64,000 nucleotides of DNA, from the NCBI GenBank assembly GCA_001769805.1, contig MEPO01000013.1, positions 84,538 through 148,537 of the forward strand. The letters run 5' to 3'. Source of the DNA: Bdellovibrionales bacterium GWA1_52_35 (GTDB lineage Bacteria > Bdellovibrionota > UBA1018). This document shows positions 35,324 to 43,466 of the stretch, piece by piece. The notes under the pieces are model-generated. The model was not told where the DNA came from and searched no databases. It worked only from the letters and a program-made list of their open reading frames with translations. The translations under genes were made by a program, and so were the position numbers. Each line of letters starts with the position of its first letter. Within the stretch, counting starts at the first letter, position 1.

Positions 35324-35992
35324 TCATCTCACCGCATTAGCGACAATGTAAGAGTCAATCAAGCCACGAGTCCTGAGTTCCCGGCCGCTGCTTTCCGCGA
35401 TGTCCTTGCCTGTATACCCGCCTATATAGATCCGATACCAGCGACCACGCCCGGGCAGTTCCACGACTCTCATCAAAGGCTTCAGGCCTCCTGCTTCAGC
35501 TCTCGAAATCTGTTCGCGGGCAGTTTCTATTTTGGAGTGAGAACCAATCTGGAGTGTGTATTTTCCGATTGGGGCCGCTCGGGTCACTGCAGCCAGAGAT
35601 TGCAATGAGGCATCTGCAACTGCATTCTCCGGTTCGGCTAGCGCATTGATTTTTTCGGCCTTGGACTGCTCGGGCAATTCAACTTGACGCCGGACACTCG
35701 CTTTGAGTCCGGTCCGCCCCACTTCGTCATGCGCGGCCTTGTCGAGAACATCATCGGATTCAACCTGGGCTCCCCGGTTCTGATCTGCGAGATCCTGGGC
35801 AACCGGGACGGGGTCCTCTTCAGTTGCGGCAAGCGTGGCGGCAGCGAACTCGGTCTGAGCCTCACCTGCACCAACACGTTTTCCGAGATGAACACCGAGA
35901 GTAAATGCAAAAATGGCGACCAAAAGCGCTAAAAGGAGTAAAACTCCCATTTCCTTCCGATCATAAATGAAGAGGCGCTGTTTTTGCTGCAT
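35324..35992 (-). CDS. SPOR-domain membrane protein
   Basis: Start ATG 35992 is supported by a promoter whose -10 ends seven bases upstream, making a leaderless mRNA likely. The protein (222 aa) has a short basic N-terminus and one transmembrane helix (about 18-38). A variable periplasmic linker follows, then a C-terminal SPOR domain (about 145-222) with YTLQIGSHSKIETAREQ and WYRIYIGGYTG. SPOR domains bind denuded peptidoglycan at division sites. It lies 15 bases upstream of the cupin gene on the same strand. Confidence 0.88.
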   Translation of the reverse strand: MQQKQRLFIYDRKEMGVLLLLALLVAIFAFTLGVHLGKRVGAGEAQTEFAAATLAATEEDPVPVAQDLADQNRGAQVESDDVLDKAAHDEVGRTGLKASVRRQVELPEQSKAEKINALAEPENAVADASLQSLAAVTRAAPIGKYTLQIGSHSKIETAREQISRAEAGGLKPLMRVVELPGRGRWYRIYIGGYTGKDIAESSGRELRTRGLIDSYIVANAVR

Positions 35993-35999
35993 TTTCAAT

Positions 36000-36029
36000 A
36001 TCATAGCGAGCATTTGCCGGGTCTGTCAA
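36000..36029 (-). promoter_or_regulatory. Strong promoter giving a probable leaderless SPOR mRNA
   Basis: On the minus strand TTGACA (36029-36024) and TATGAT (36005-36000) are spaced by 18 bases. The last base of the -10 is seven bases before the A of ATG 35992, so transcription should start at or next to the start codon. No Shine-Dalgarno sequence precedes any start of this gene. Confidence 0.6.
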
Positions 36030-36176
36030 TTCCCGAGGAAACCCGGAACCTGAATTGGGTCTGAAAATCGGAGGCCCGATCCGGCTTTCTCAAGAATATC
36101 GTTCCAGGAGGTGGTTTTTTGAATCTCACAGGCCCGAAAATTCCATTGAGCCTCGGAACGAAAGAGGAACCTGAAC

Positions 36177-36338
36177 ATGAAAATGAATAAAAAAGGCCAG
36201 GGCTTGACCGAGTACATCACCTTACTGCTGCTGGTTTCAGTTATTTCAATTATTTCCGCAAAGTCGCTTGGAACGACAATAAAATCAAAAATCCAACAGG
36301 CGCGAGAACACATCAACTCAGATCTGTCGATGAACTGA
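36177..36338 (+). CDS. Flp/type IVb pilin-like small protein
   Basis: Missed by the track (53 aa). ATG 36177 has AGAGGAA upstream. The sequence MKMNKKG^QGLTEYITLLLL has the prepilin cleavage Gly, the conserved Glu at +5 and Tyr at +6, and a single hydrophobic helix, exactly the Flp pilin layout. It is followed within ten bases by a TadE-like gene. Flp pilins form thin adhesive pili or DNA-uptake fibres; the assembly genes are not in this window. Confidence 0.85.
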   Translation: MKMNKKGQGLTEYITLLLLVSVISIISAKSLGTTIKSKIQQAREHINSDLSMN

Positions 36339-36345
36339 ACGGCTT

Positions 36346-36669
36346 ATGAATTTCCTCCGGAAGAGAGAAGCGGGCATGGAAGGTCAGAGCCTGCTTGAAT
36401 TCAGCGTCAGCCTGCTGGTGATTGTTCCAGTTTTATTGGCTGCGGCGGCCCTGATCCGTTCTGAGTGGGCCCGGGCACGGTGCGCCTACCAGGTATTCGA
36501 AGTCGCGCGGGCCCGGCTGAATTCCCAGCATTCGGGATTCAGTCTCACTCGCCGGGCGAACATCGCGATCACCCTTGAGGATACCCCGCAAGAGCTGCAC
36601 GCCCGGGCTCTTTGCGGGAATATCTCCGAGCAGATACGGTTTCAGAAGCTGGACCATGCGGAATTTTAG
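36346..36669 (+). CDS. TadE-like minor pseudopilin
   Basis: The 107 residues start with a short leader ending in G, then QSLLEFSVSLLVIVPVLL with Glu at +5. This is a prepilin-peptidase-type site and N-terminal helix as in TadE/TadF proteins. The C-terminal part is a small soluble domain with two Cys. It is eight bases after the Flp-like gene; its stop overlaps the next start. TadE family members are minor components of Tad/Flp pili. Confidence 0.7.
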   Translation: MNFLRKREAGMEGQSLLEFSVSLLVIVPVLLAAAALIRSEWARARCAYQVFEVARARLNSQHSGFSLTRRANIAITLEDTPQELHARALCGNISEQIRFQKLDHAEF

Positions 36670-37285
36670 CAACCCCGCAGGCTCCCTTCACCTGCCGATG
36701 CTCGCTGCCATTCTGATCCTGGTTGTCAGCGGGACAGGCACCTGGGGCTTGCTCAGGAACTGGAGAGCTTTGGTTGAGACTCAACTGCGTCTGGATCGCT
36801 GCATAGGGAGGGTCTCACTTGAGTTCAGGGACCGAATGAACCGGATCACGAAGATCAACTCTGAAATCACCGGGCTGCGCCTGTCCGTGGCTGCCGCGGC
36901 TCTGGAGCCTACCCTCATCCCACCTCTTAAAGCTGCGCTGCAATTCGAAGTTCTCCGCCAGGAGGCTGAGCTGGCGGTATGGAAGCTCAGACAGCTTCAA
37001 TGGGTCTCGCGGCAGAGCTGTCTCAGAAAGGGGGAGTGGTTCCTCCCTCTGCCTGGAATGCACTGGACTCGTCCCGCGGAAGATCCCCTCGGGCCGCAGC
37101 CGCTGGAATGGAACGGGTCTTTGCCGAAGCAGTTCCAGATTGAAGCCGGACATGACTCAAGAACGGCAGCTGCCCTGGTATTTCGCCCCGAGGCGGATCC
37201 GATGGAAGGACTTTATGGAAAAACGAAATTCTCCGCCCGCTGGGCGATACCGACCAAGCTGCTTGCAAGGTCAAATTTTCATTGA
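36656..37285 (+). CDS. Membrane-anchored protein of a Tad-like pilin cluster, unknown family
   Basis: I start at ATG 36656, inside the end of the TadE-like gene; the tracked start at 36575 is in its shadow. The 209 residues have an N-terminal helix (about 15-35, LPMLAAILILVVSGTG) after NPAGS. This could be a prepilin-like site lacking the +5 Glu. The periplasmic remainder is helical then Pro/Trp-rich. Position within the cluster suggests a pilus-associated protein. Confidence 0.6.
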   Translation: MRNFSNPAGSLHLPMLAAILILVVSGTGTWGLLRNWRALVETQLRLDRCIGRVSLEFRDRMNRITKINSEITGLRLSVAAAALEPTLIPPLKAALQFEVLRQEAELAVWKLRQLQWVSRQSCLRKGEWFLPLPGMHWTRPAEDPLGPQPLEWNGSLPKQFQIEAGHDSRTAAALVFRPEADPMEGLYGKTKFSARWAIPTKLLARSNFH

Positions 37286-37412
37286 GGGCTGCCTATGGAT
37301 ATCGCTCTTCGGCTTCATCAGTTATGGGCTCTTCTTGGGGTTTCGAAAGGAACTCTCAAATTACCATTCCGTTGTTCGGGAATACTCGGACATGGGCACG
37401 GAAAGACACTGA
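37215..37412 (+). CDS. Second TadE-like pseudopilin (65 aa), overlapping its neighbour
   Basis: ATG 37215 has GGAAGGA five bases upstream and starts 71 bases inside the previous gene in another frame. A basic leader ends in LQG, followed by QIFIEGCLWISLFGFISYGLFL with Glu at +5, a third prepilin-type N-terminus in this cluster. The C-terminus is a short charged tail. The stop TGA overlaps the probable start of the next gene. Confidence 0.65.
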   Translation: MEKRNSPPAGRYRPSCLQGQIFIEGCLWISLFGFISYGLFLGFRKELSNYHSVVREYSDMGTERH

Positions 37413-37867
37413 CCGGCATCGCCCTTCTTCTTCTTTCATTTTTAATTGCCCAAGGCGCTCATGAGGCATCACTGAGCACCGGGCGGGGGGAATGGGAAAG
37501 ACAGCATGCTCCAGGGCTCAAAATCTGGGAATTCGCCTTGGGATCGAGAGGGTATAAGCCGGTAACCCAGGAATACGCTTTTTTGAAGAAGACTCGTTTC
37601 CTCTCGGCCCTCGACAGCTCCGCAAAATTCTGGCTCAGTCCCGAGCAAGCCTGTATCGCGCTTTTTGAACAGCAGAACGAGACCCCTTCGAAGCTTTTCT
37701 GCGCAATCGCGAAGGCAAAATCGGGTGGCTCCTCCGGCTGGGAGCCCATCGGGACCGGGTGGCCCGGATTTGAAGTTGCCTTGGCTCGGATCGATCAGCT
37801 GAATGAAGTCCCAGCCCCGCCCCGCCCCGGCAAAACTTTGAGTGACCCGCGCGAGGTCCGATATTGA
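37409..37867 (+). CDS. Exported protein of the pilin cluster, non-canonical start
   Basis: The frame (tracked from 37295) reads as protein only from about 37409, after the TadE-like gene ends. A signal-like helix TGIALLLLSFLIAQGAHEA is followed by about 130 residues with two Cys and no recognised domain. No ATG, GTG or TTG is suitably placed. A CTG at 37409 overlaps the upstream TGA and has GGAAAG before it, so coupled initiation at CTG is possible. Its own stop overlaps the TTG of the PfkB gene. Confidence 0.5.
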   Translation: MTGIALLLLSFLIAQGAHEASLSTGRGEWERQHAPGLKIWEFALGSRGYKPVTQEYAFLKKTRFLSALDSSAKFWLSPEQACIALFEQQNETPSKLFCAIAKAKSGGSSGWEPIGTGWPGFEVALARIDQLNEVPAPPRPGKTLSDPREVRY

Positions 37868-38859
37868 CAAAAAGCTCTGAGCAAGGCTTAACTGCGGGGG
37901 TGAAAAACCCAAATCCAATGTCGTCCGCCTCTTCCATCCTAACTGTAGGTTCCATGGCCTTTGATACGATTCGCACCCCTACCGGAGTGGCAGAATCCGT
38001 TCTCGGCGGCTCCGTGAATTATTTCTCCATTGCCGCCTCCTTTTTTGCCCCGGTTCAGGTCGTGGGTGTGGTTGGCGAGGATTTCCCGAGTACGCATCTG
38101 GACTGGCTTGCCTCCCGCCAAATTGACGTGAGCGGAATTGAGGTCGCGCTCGGCAAAACCTTTCATTGGACGGGTTCCTACGATGGCAACATGAATGAAG
38201 CCAAAACCCATTCAACAGCACTCAATGTCTTTGAAAGTTTCAATCCCCAGCTCCAGACCAAGCACCGCGATTCTTCTTACCTGTTTCTGGCCAATATCGA
38301 CCCGGTCCTGCAGCAACGAGTCCTTGACCAGAAAGGCACCTCCAATCTGATCGCCTGTGACAGCATGAACTTCTGGATCACGGGAAAGCTCGAGGAAGTA
38401 CGCAAGACTCTCAAGCGCATCGACGTTCTTTGCATCAACGAAGGTGAATCGGTTCTACTTTCCGGTCAGCGAAATTTGATGGCTGCAGCCACTGCGATCC
38501 GGAGCATGGGACCTTCCGTCCTCATTATCAAACGCGGTGAATACGGCGCCTCCCTGTTTACGGATCAGGGAATCTTTTTTGCCCCGGCTTTTCCCACTCA
38601 AACGGTCGTTGATCCCACGGGAGCCGGCGACAGTTTCGCGGGCGCCTTTATGGGATATCTGGCCAAAGTCGGTGCGCACCGGGATATGGCCAAAACTGAG
38701 CCTGAAAAATGGAACGCCCATTTGCGCCGGGCCGTGATCGCCGGGTGCGTGATGGCAAGCTTCACTGTCGAGGATTTCAGCGTTCACCGGCTGATGCGGC
38801 TGACGCCGGAAGAACTCAGCAGCCGCATGGATCATTTGTTGAAGATGATGCTCGTCTAA
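37864..38859 (+). CDS. PfkB-family carbohydrate kinase
   Basis: The 331 residues have the ribokinase fold. The N-terminal VGSMAFDTIRTPTG and GGSVNYFSIAA are sugar-binding, and the C-terminal signature VDPTGAGDSFAGAFMGYL holds the catalytic Asp. TTG 37864 with GAGGT upstream overlaps the previous stop (ATTGA); ATG 37918 is an alternative that would lose only non-conserved residues. Substrate is unknown (nucleoside, fructose-6-phosphate or another sugar). It ends by overlapping the convergent GT4 gene by four bases. Confidence 0.9.
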   Translation: MTKSSEQGLTAGVKNPNPMSSASSILTVGSMAFDTIRTPTGVAESVLGGSVNYFSIAASFFAPVQVVGVVGEDFPSTHLDWLASRQIDVSGIEVALGKTFHWTGSYDGNMNEAKTHSTALNVFESFNPQLQTKHRDSSYLFLANIDPVLQQRVLDQKGTSNLIACDSMNFWITGKLEEVRKTLKRIDVLCINEGESVLLSGQRNLMAAATAIRSMGPSVLIIKRGEYGASLFTDQGIFFAPAFPTQTVVDPTGAGDSFAGAFMGYLAKVGAHRDMAKTEPEKWNAHLRRAVIAGCVMASFTVEDFSVHRLMRLTPEELSSRMDHLLKMMLV

Positions 38860-40037
38860 GTCCTGGGAGTCGGTGCCCAGCCAGCCTGGATCATGGCCTC
38901 CAGCGGTGCGGGGTTCTTGCCCCGGTTTGACCAGGCTTCACGAATCGCCGCGAGCAGTTCCTGCTGGAAACGTTCACGCGAAAACTCCGCTGCGCGCGCG
39001 CGACAGTCGGCTTCCGAAAAATGTACGGTACCCGCTTCCATTTTCAGGACCGCCTCTTTCAAGGCATCCACCGTCTGCGGGCGGAAGAAGAGTCCGGTTT
39101 TTTCCGAAACTGTTTCTGAAGCCCCCCCTTCCCCATAAGCGATCACGGGTGCGCCTGAAGCCATAGCTTCAAGCGGCGTGATCCCGAAGTCTTCCACTCC
39201 CGGGAAAACAAAGGCCCTGCATTTAGAGTACAAATCGGTGATGACCTCGTTCGAACGGGATCCCAGAAATTCCACCGTGGGACCGGCTTTCTTCCTGAGT
39301 CTGGCTTCGTCCTGCCCGGAACCGACGATCAAAAGAGGAAGCTTCAGTTCATTGAAAGCCTGAACCGCCAGATCCACACGCTTGTAAGGGGCAAAAGCCC
39401 CGACCATCAGATAATGCCTCCCGGCATGTCGAGGCCGGTTGAAACGTGCAAGATCCGCGAAGGGATAAATGACTTTGGCATCCCGCGCGTAGGCTCTGCC
39501 GATCTGTTCACGGATATATTGACTGTTGCCGATGAGCAGGTCGACCCGCTCCTTTCCACTCACGCTGCGGTCCCAACGCTGGAAATAGCCTCGCAAAACG
39601 CGGGCAGCAAGCCGAACCGGCAGGGAAGCCTTCCCAGGGCCAAAGTAATCATCATAACGATCCCACATATAGCGCATGGGTGCGTGAACATAACTGACAT
39701 GGACGGCATCAGCGGGCTTGCGAATCCCCTTGGCGACACAATGAGACGAAGAAATCACCAAGTCAAAACCGCTGAGATCAAACTCCTCGATCGCGCGCGG
39801 CATGAGCGGCAGGTAATGCCGATATTTTTGTTCGGCATAAGGAAACTTTTGTAAAAAGCTCGTGTGCCGTTTCAGCGTGGTAAGCGTAGGTGCGATTTTG
39901 CCGGGAACGTACAAGAGAGTAAAAAGTTCTGCTTTCGGGAAAAGTTCGGCAATTGCTTCGAGCACATACTCGCCGCCGCGCATCCCGGTCAGCCAGTCAT
40001 GAACGAGTGCTACCCGAAGAGGAACGTCAAAGTTCAT
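38856..40037 (-). CDS. GT4 glycosyltransferase, WbaZ/mannosyltransferase-like
   Basis: The 393 residues start LRVALVHDWLTGMRGGEYVLE, the hallmark of a GT4 subgroup that includes O-antigen mannosyltransferases. The C-terminal half carries the GDP-sugar site: VGSGQDEARLRKKAG, then FPGVEDFGITPLEAMASGAPVIA. It is cytoplasmic or membrane-peripheral. GDP-mannose from the nearby ManC is a likely donor (inference). It overlaps the epimerase gene by four bases in the same operon. Confidence 0.88.
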   Translation of the reverse strand: MNFDVPLRVALVHDWLTGMRGGEYVLEAIAELFPKAELFTLLYVPGKIAPTLTTLKRHTSFLQKFPYAEQKYRHYLPLMPRAIEEFDLSGFDLVISSSHCVAKGIRKPADAVHVSYVHAPMRYMWDRYDDYFGPGKASLPVRLAARVLRGYFQRWDRSVSGKERVDLLIGNSQYIREQIGRAYARDAKVIYPFADLARFNRPRHAGRHYLMVGAFAPYKRVDLAVQAFNELKLPLLIVGSGQDEARLRKKAGPTVEFLGSRSNEVITDLYSKCRAFVFPGVEDFGITPLEAMASGAPVIAYGEGGASETVSEKTGLFFRPQTVDALKEAVLKMEAGTVHFSEADCRARAAEFSRERFQQELLAAIREAWSNRGKNPAPLEAMIQAGWAPTPRT

Positions 40038-41011
40038 AATTGAGTACGGAAGTAATCAATGCTTTCCCGAATACCTTCGGCGAAGCTGACCTTGGGCTCC
40101 CACTTCAGCAGCTCGCGTGCGCGCGTAATATCCGGGCAGCGCTTGCGGGGATCATCGGGGCGAGCCGGGAGGTACCGGAGTGTTGAACGTCCCCCTGTGG
40201 CCTCCTGAACAGTTTTGGCAAATTGCAGAATCGTCTGCTCCACGGGATTCCCGATATTCACCGGGACCGTGATCTTACTTTCGAAAAGCCGGAAGATACC
40301 CTCGATCAGATCCGAAACGTAACAGAAGCTGCGCGTCTGCTGACCTTGACCATGCACGGTCAACGGCTCACCCTTCAGCCCCTGGATACAGAGTTCCGGG
40401 ACAATCCTGCCATCATCCGGACGCATGCGAGGTCCGTAGGTATTAAAAATCCGGACAATCGCGCCGTTGAGCGGAGCCTGTTTCCTGGGTCCATTTTCCA
40501 CACCACGAATCGCGCTACTCACGTAGGCTTCGGCAAACCGTTTGGTTTCGTCGTAACAGGCTCGTGGACCGATCGTATTCACGTTGCCGAAGTAATCCTC
40601 GGTTTGCGGATGAACCAGAGGATCACCATAAATTTCGGAGGTGGAGGCCACCATGAAGCGGGCTTTGTGCTTCAGCGCCAGGCTGACGGTATTCATGGTA
40701 CCAATCGAGTCAACGGCGAGGATTTCAAACGGAATTCTTTCAAAATCAATCGGGCTGGCGGGACAGGCGAAGTGAAGAACTCCAGCGAGGCCATGCTTCT
40801 TGAAAAGCTTGAAGTCTTGTTCGTCAAACGGAAGAGTCACGTCATGTTCGATCAGATCGAAATGAGGTTGCCCCAGAATGGTGGAAAGATTTTCTTTACG
40901 GCCCGTGACAAAATTGTCGATCGCCGTGACGGCGTACCCACGCGAAAGGAAAAGTTCACAGAGATGAGACCCAATGAATCCGGAACCACCGGTGATCAGA
41001 ACATGCTTCAT
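40034..41011 (-). CDS. UDP-glucuronate decarboxylase-like epimerase (UDP-xylose synthase type)
   Basis: The 325 residues form an extended SDR. They have the NAD motif GGSGFIGSHL, the UXS-typical LHFACPASPIDF and STSEIYGDP, and the catalytic Tyr/Lys in CYDETKR. RIFNTYGPRM follows. These match UDP-glucuronate decarboxylases more closely than galactose epimerases. The product would be UDP-xylose for surface glycan. No UDP-glucose dehydrogenase is in the window. It is followed downstream by a GT4 gene and preceded by another. Confidence 0.88.
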   Translation of the reverse strand: MKHVLITGGSGFIGSHLCELFLSRGYAVTAIDNFVTGRKENLSTILGQPHFDLIEHDVTLPFDEQDFKLFKKHGLAGVLHFACPASPIDFERIPFEILAVDSIGTMNTVSLALKHKARFMVASTSEIYGDPLVHPQTEDYFGNVNTIGPRACYDETKRFAEAYVSSAIRGVENGPRKQAPLNGAIVRIFNTYGPRMRPDDGRIVPELCIQGLKGEPLTVHGQGQQTRSFCYVSDLIEGIFRLFESKITVPVNIGNPVEQTILQFAKTVQEATGGRSTLRYLPARPDDPRKRCPDITRARELLKWEPKVSFAEGIRESIDYFRTQL

Positions 41012-41028
41012 ATTGATTGCCGCCTCTT

Positions 41029-42156
41029 TTATATGCCTAACACACGTCGATAGATCCGGTCCATATGACGCCCGAGATTTGCTACACTATACCGCATGCG
41101 GACCCGCTTCATTGTTTCCGGATCAACCCTGGGTGCCAGAGGCTGTCCCGGTTTCCCCACCCGCAGCAAAGCCTCGATCCAACCTGACAAATCATTTGGA
41201 CCCACCCAGATTGCTTCATCTGCATGCAAGTCACAGAGGCCCTCTCGATGAGGCACAATGTCAGAGACCATGATCGGTGTTCCGATTGATGCGGCCTCAA
41301 CTGGGGGCAGACCAAAACCTTCATATAACGAAGGAAATACCAACGCACCCGCCCCGTACATCAGGCAAAGGGCCTCATCATCCATCAATGAGCCCAGTTC
41401 AACTATTCCGGGACTCCCGGGCTGGGCAATACCGTGCACGCTAAGCGCCAGTGGCCATAATTCTGCGCCGTCCAGAGCAGGTGAAGAGCGCGCCTTCTGA
41501 TAAGCTTCAGTCAGAAATCGCACGTTCTTATGCGGCTTGGGATTTGAGAGGCAGAAAAAATACTTTCCTTCATGCAAGCCAAACCGGCTCAGGACACTCG
41601 CAAGTCGCTCAGCCGCGGGTTTTGCAAAAAGTTCAGGACCGAGGGCATTGGGCACCACTTCAATTTCAGATTCTGGAACCGAGAGCCAAGCGGCGATTTC
41701 CTGCTTTGAAAATTCGGAGACGGTCAGAAGTTCCACAGCATTGCGCGCGAAGCGCTTGAGAATTCGACTGTAATAAAGACGCTCTTTGAATCCGCCGTAA
41801 GTCCGGTGGTTCAAATCATGGACAGTCACCAGGGAGGGACAGGGTGCCCAAAGAAGGCTCGAGAAGGTCGGGCTGTGATAGGCAGCAGCTCGCTCGGCAT
41901 TCAGAATTTTTGGAATTTCGACGAGTTCCTTGAAATTCAGAAAATCACTGCTGACTTCAAGCATCCGGAAAGTTTCGAAAGCCTTGAGATCTGTAGTCGC
42001 GTTGACCAGGAAAACCGGCTCGTAGGGCAGGCCACGGCTTTCTGCCCGAACCAGCCGAAGTCCGTCGGCCAGCCGCCAAACATAACGGGCAAAGCCATGA
42101 GGCACTCGCGTCACCATTCGCCCGTCGATCACAATTTTCTTTATTTCAGAATTCAT
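41029..42156 (-). CDS. GT4 family glycosyltransferase
   Basis: The 375 residues have GT-B architecture. Key segments are VTVHDLNHRTYGGFK, FCLSNPKPHKNVRFLTEAY and, in the donor site, GALVFPSLYEGFGLPPVEAASIGTPI. The last contains the E-x7-E pair of GT4. Substrates are unknown. The start overlaps the O-antigen-ligase-like gene stop by four bases, so it belongs to the glycan operon. Confidence 0.9.
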   Translation of the reverse strand: MNSEIKKIVIDGRMVTRVPHGFARYVWRLADGLRLVRAESRGLPYEPVFLVNATTDLKAFETFRMLEVSSDFLNFKELVEIPKILNAERAAAYHSPTFSSLLWAPCPSLVTVHDLNHRTYGGFKERLYYSRILKRFARNAVELLTVSEFSKQEIAAWLSVPESEIEVVPNALGPELFAKPAAERLASVLSRFGLHEGKYFFCLSNPKPHKNVRFLTEAYQKARSSPALDGAELWPLALSVHGIAQPGSPGIVELGSLMDDEALCLMYGAGALVFPSLYEGFGLPPVEAASIGTPIMVSDIVPHREGLCDLHADEAIWVGPNDLSGWIEALLRVGKPGQPLAPRVDPETMKRVRMRYSVANLGRHMDRIYRRVLGI

Positions 42157-43466
42157 AAAGTTTTTCCGGGACTGATTGAGTCATCAATTGGCGTTGCCCA
42201 AAGCAGGAGCCAGGCAATCATGAATGCCAGCTGATGCTGCACTTTGGCTTCCCAGAAATTCACCTGAGTCAGGCCATTGATATGAAAGACAACAAACGCG
42301 CAGAGCAGCCCGACTGGGAATTTGAGACCGCTCGGGCTGTGCAGCGCCTTCCCAAGAATAATAAAAATCACCCACCACCAGCCCACCCAGGCGAGCGTGC
42401 CGAGAGCACCCGTTCCACCCAGCAGATCCAATACATTACTGTGGGCATGCCCGGAAAAAACCGGCGCTCCTAGCGGAGTCCTCGCCTCAAGAAAATAAGC
42501 AGAAGCCTCTTCATTCATCCGCCAGCCAGTACCGGTCAAAGGACGGTTTTTAAAAAATTCCAAATTCGCGTTCCAGAGGGCCTGCCGGTCCCCCACTCCC
42601 ATCGAAGCCTGAACCCGGCTCTGGATTTTTGGATGCTGCAGAACCAGTCCCACCCCGAGTACCACCAGAATTGACGCCATAATAGCCCACTTCCGCGGAA
42701 GACTCAGAAGCGACCAGAGCAGAAGCCCGATCGGCAAGGCGACCCAGAGCATTCGCGAGTAGGTTCCCAGGAGAGCCACAACCCCGAGCCCAACTGCGAT
42801 GATCAATACCCCGCGACTGAGCCCGCGACCCAAGAGACCAGCGGGCTTACGCGCCAGATCCAGAACGGCAAAGAACGGAAAAATAAAAATGCTTGCCACC
42901 GAGAGGTGATGTCCTAGGAACAGAGTCGTATGAAAGTAGGGCTCGTTACCCGGAATGACCTGTGGTCTCGGCCACCCGGTGAAATATTGAACAATCCCGA
43001 TAAGCGACAGGAGAACGAAAGCCCAGATCCAGCACTGAAGCACCGCTCTTCGATTTGAAGTGCTGAGATTTTTCAAGCCGACCCAGAGCAAAAGCGGCCA
43101 GAACAGATACCAGAGCTTGCTTGAGGTTCTCCAGAACTGAAGACGAAGAGCATGTCCCTCGTATAACGAAGGGAAAACACGAGCAGCCAGCAGACTGAGC
43201 AGCAGGGTTGCGGCAAGTGCGAGCGAAGCGCGAAAAAACATTTTCCCGGAATTTTGCGCACAAGCTTCCCTCAACTCATGCCAGAGCCCATTTCCGTGAG
43301 AGCCCGCCTGAACTCTGGCGTGGTAAAAAACGGCCACCAAAACCAGGAATGCTGAAATGCTCATTGCAGCCATTGAGACCAGACTGCAAACGGCATAAAA
43401 GCCCAGCGCGGCAGTCAGCAGGAATTCAGACCTTCGGCTCATTCGACTCAGGGGGATTGCCTTCAC
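42153..43466 (-). CDS. O-antigen ligase/polymerase-like membrane protein (WaaL/Wzy_C family)
   Basis: The start is GTG 43466, which overlaps the upstream stop (GTGA) and has GGAG seven bases before it. The tracked 43544 start would run 79 bases into the upstream gene. About ten transmembrane helices and a large periplasmic loop with NRPLTGTGWRMNEEASAYFL then GHAHSNVLDLL match the Wzy_C/WaaL domain. Such proteins transfer or polymerise undecaprenyl-linked glycan. 437 residues. Confidence 0.87.
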   Translation of the reverse strand: MKAIPLSRMSRRSEFLLTAALGFYAVCSLVSMAAMSISAFLVLVAVFYHARVQAGSHGNGLWHELREACAQNSGKMFFRASLALAATLLLSLLAARVFPSLYEGHALRLQFWRTSSKLWYLFWPLLLWVGLKNLSTSNRRAVLQCWIWAFVLLSLIGIVQYFTGWPRPQVIPGNEPYFHTTLFLGHHLSVASIFIFPFFAVLDLARKPAGLLGRGLSRGVLIIAVGLGVVALLGTYSRMLWVALPIGLLLWSLLSLPRKWAIMASILVVLGVGLVLQHPKIQSRVQASMGVGDRQALWNANLEFFKNRPLTGTGWRMNEEASAYFLEARTPLGAPVFSGHAHSNVLDLLGGTGALGTLAWVGWWWVIFIILGKALHSPSGLKFPVGLLCAFVVFHINGLTQVNFWEAKVQHQLAFMIAWLLLWATPIDDSISPGKTL

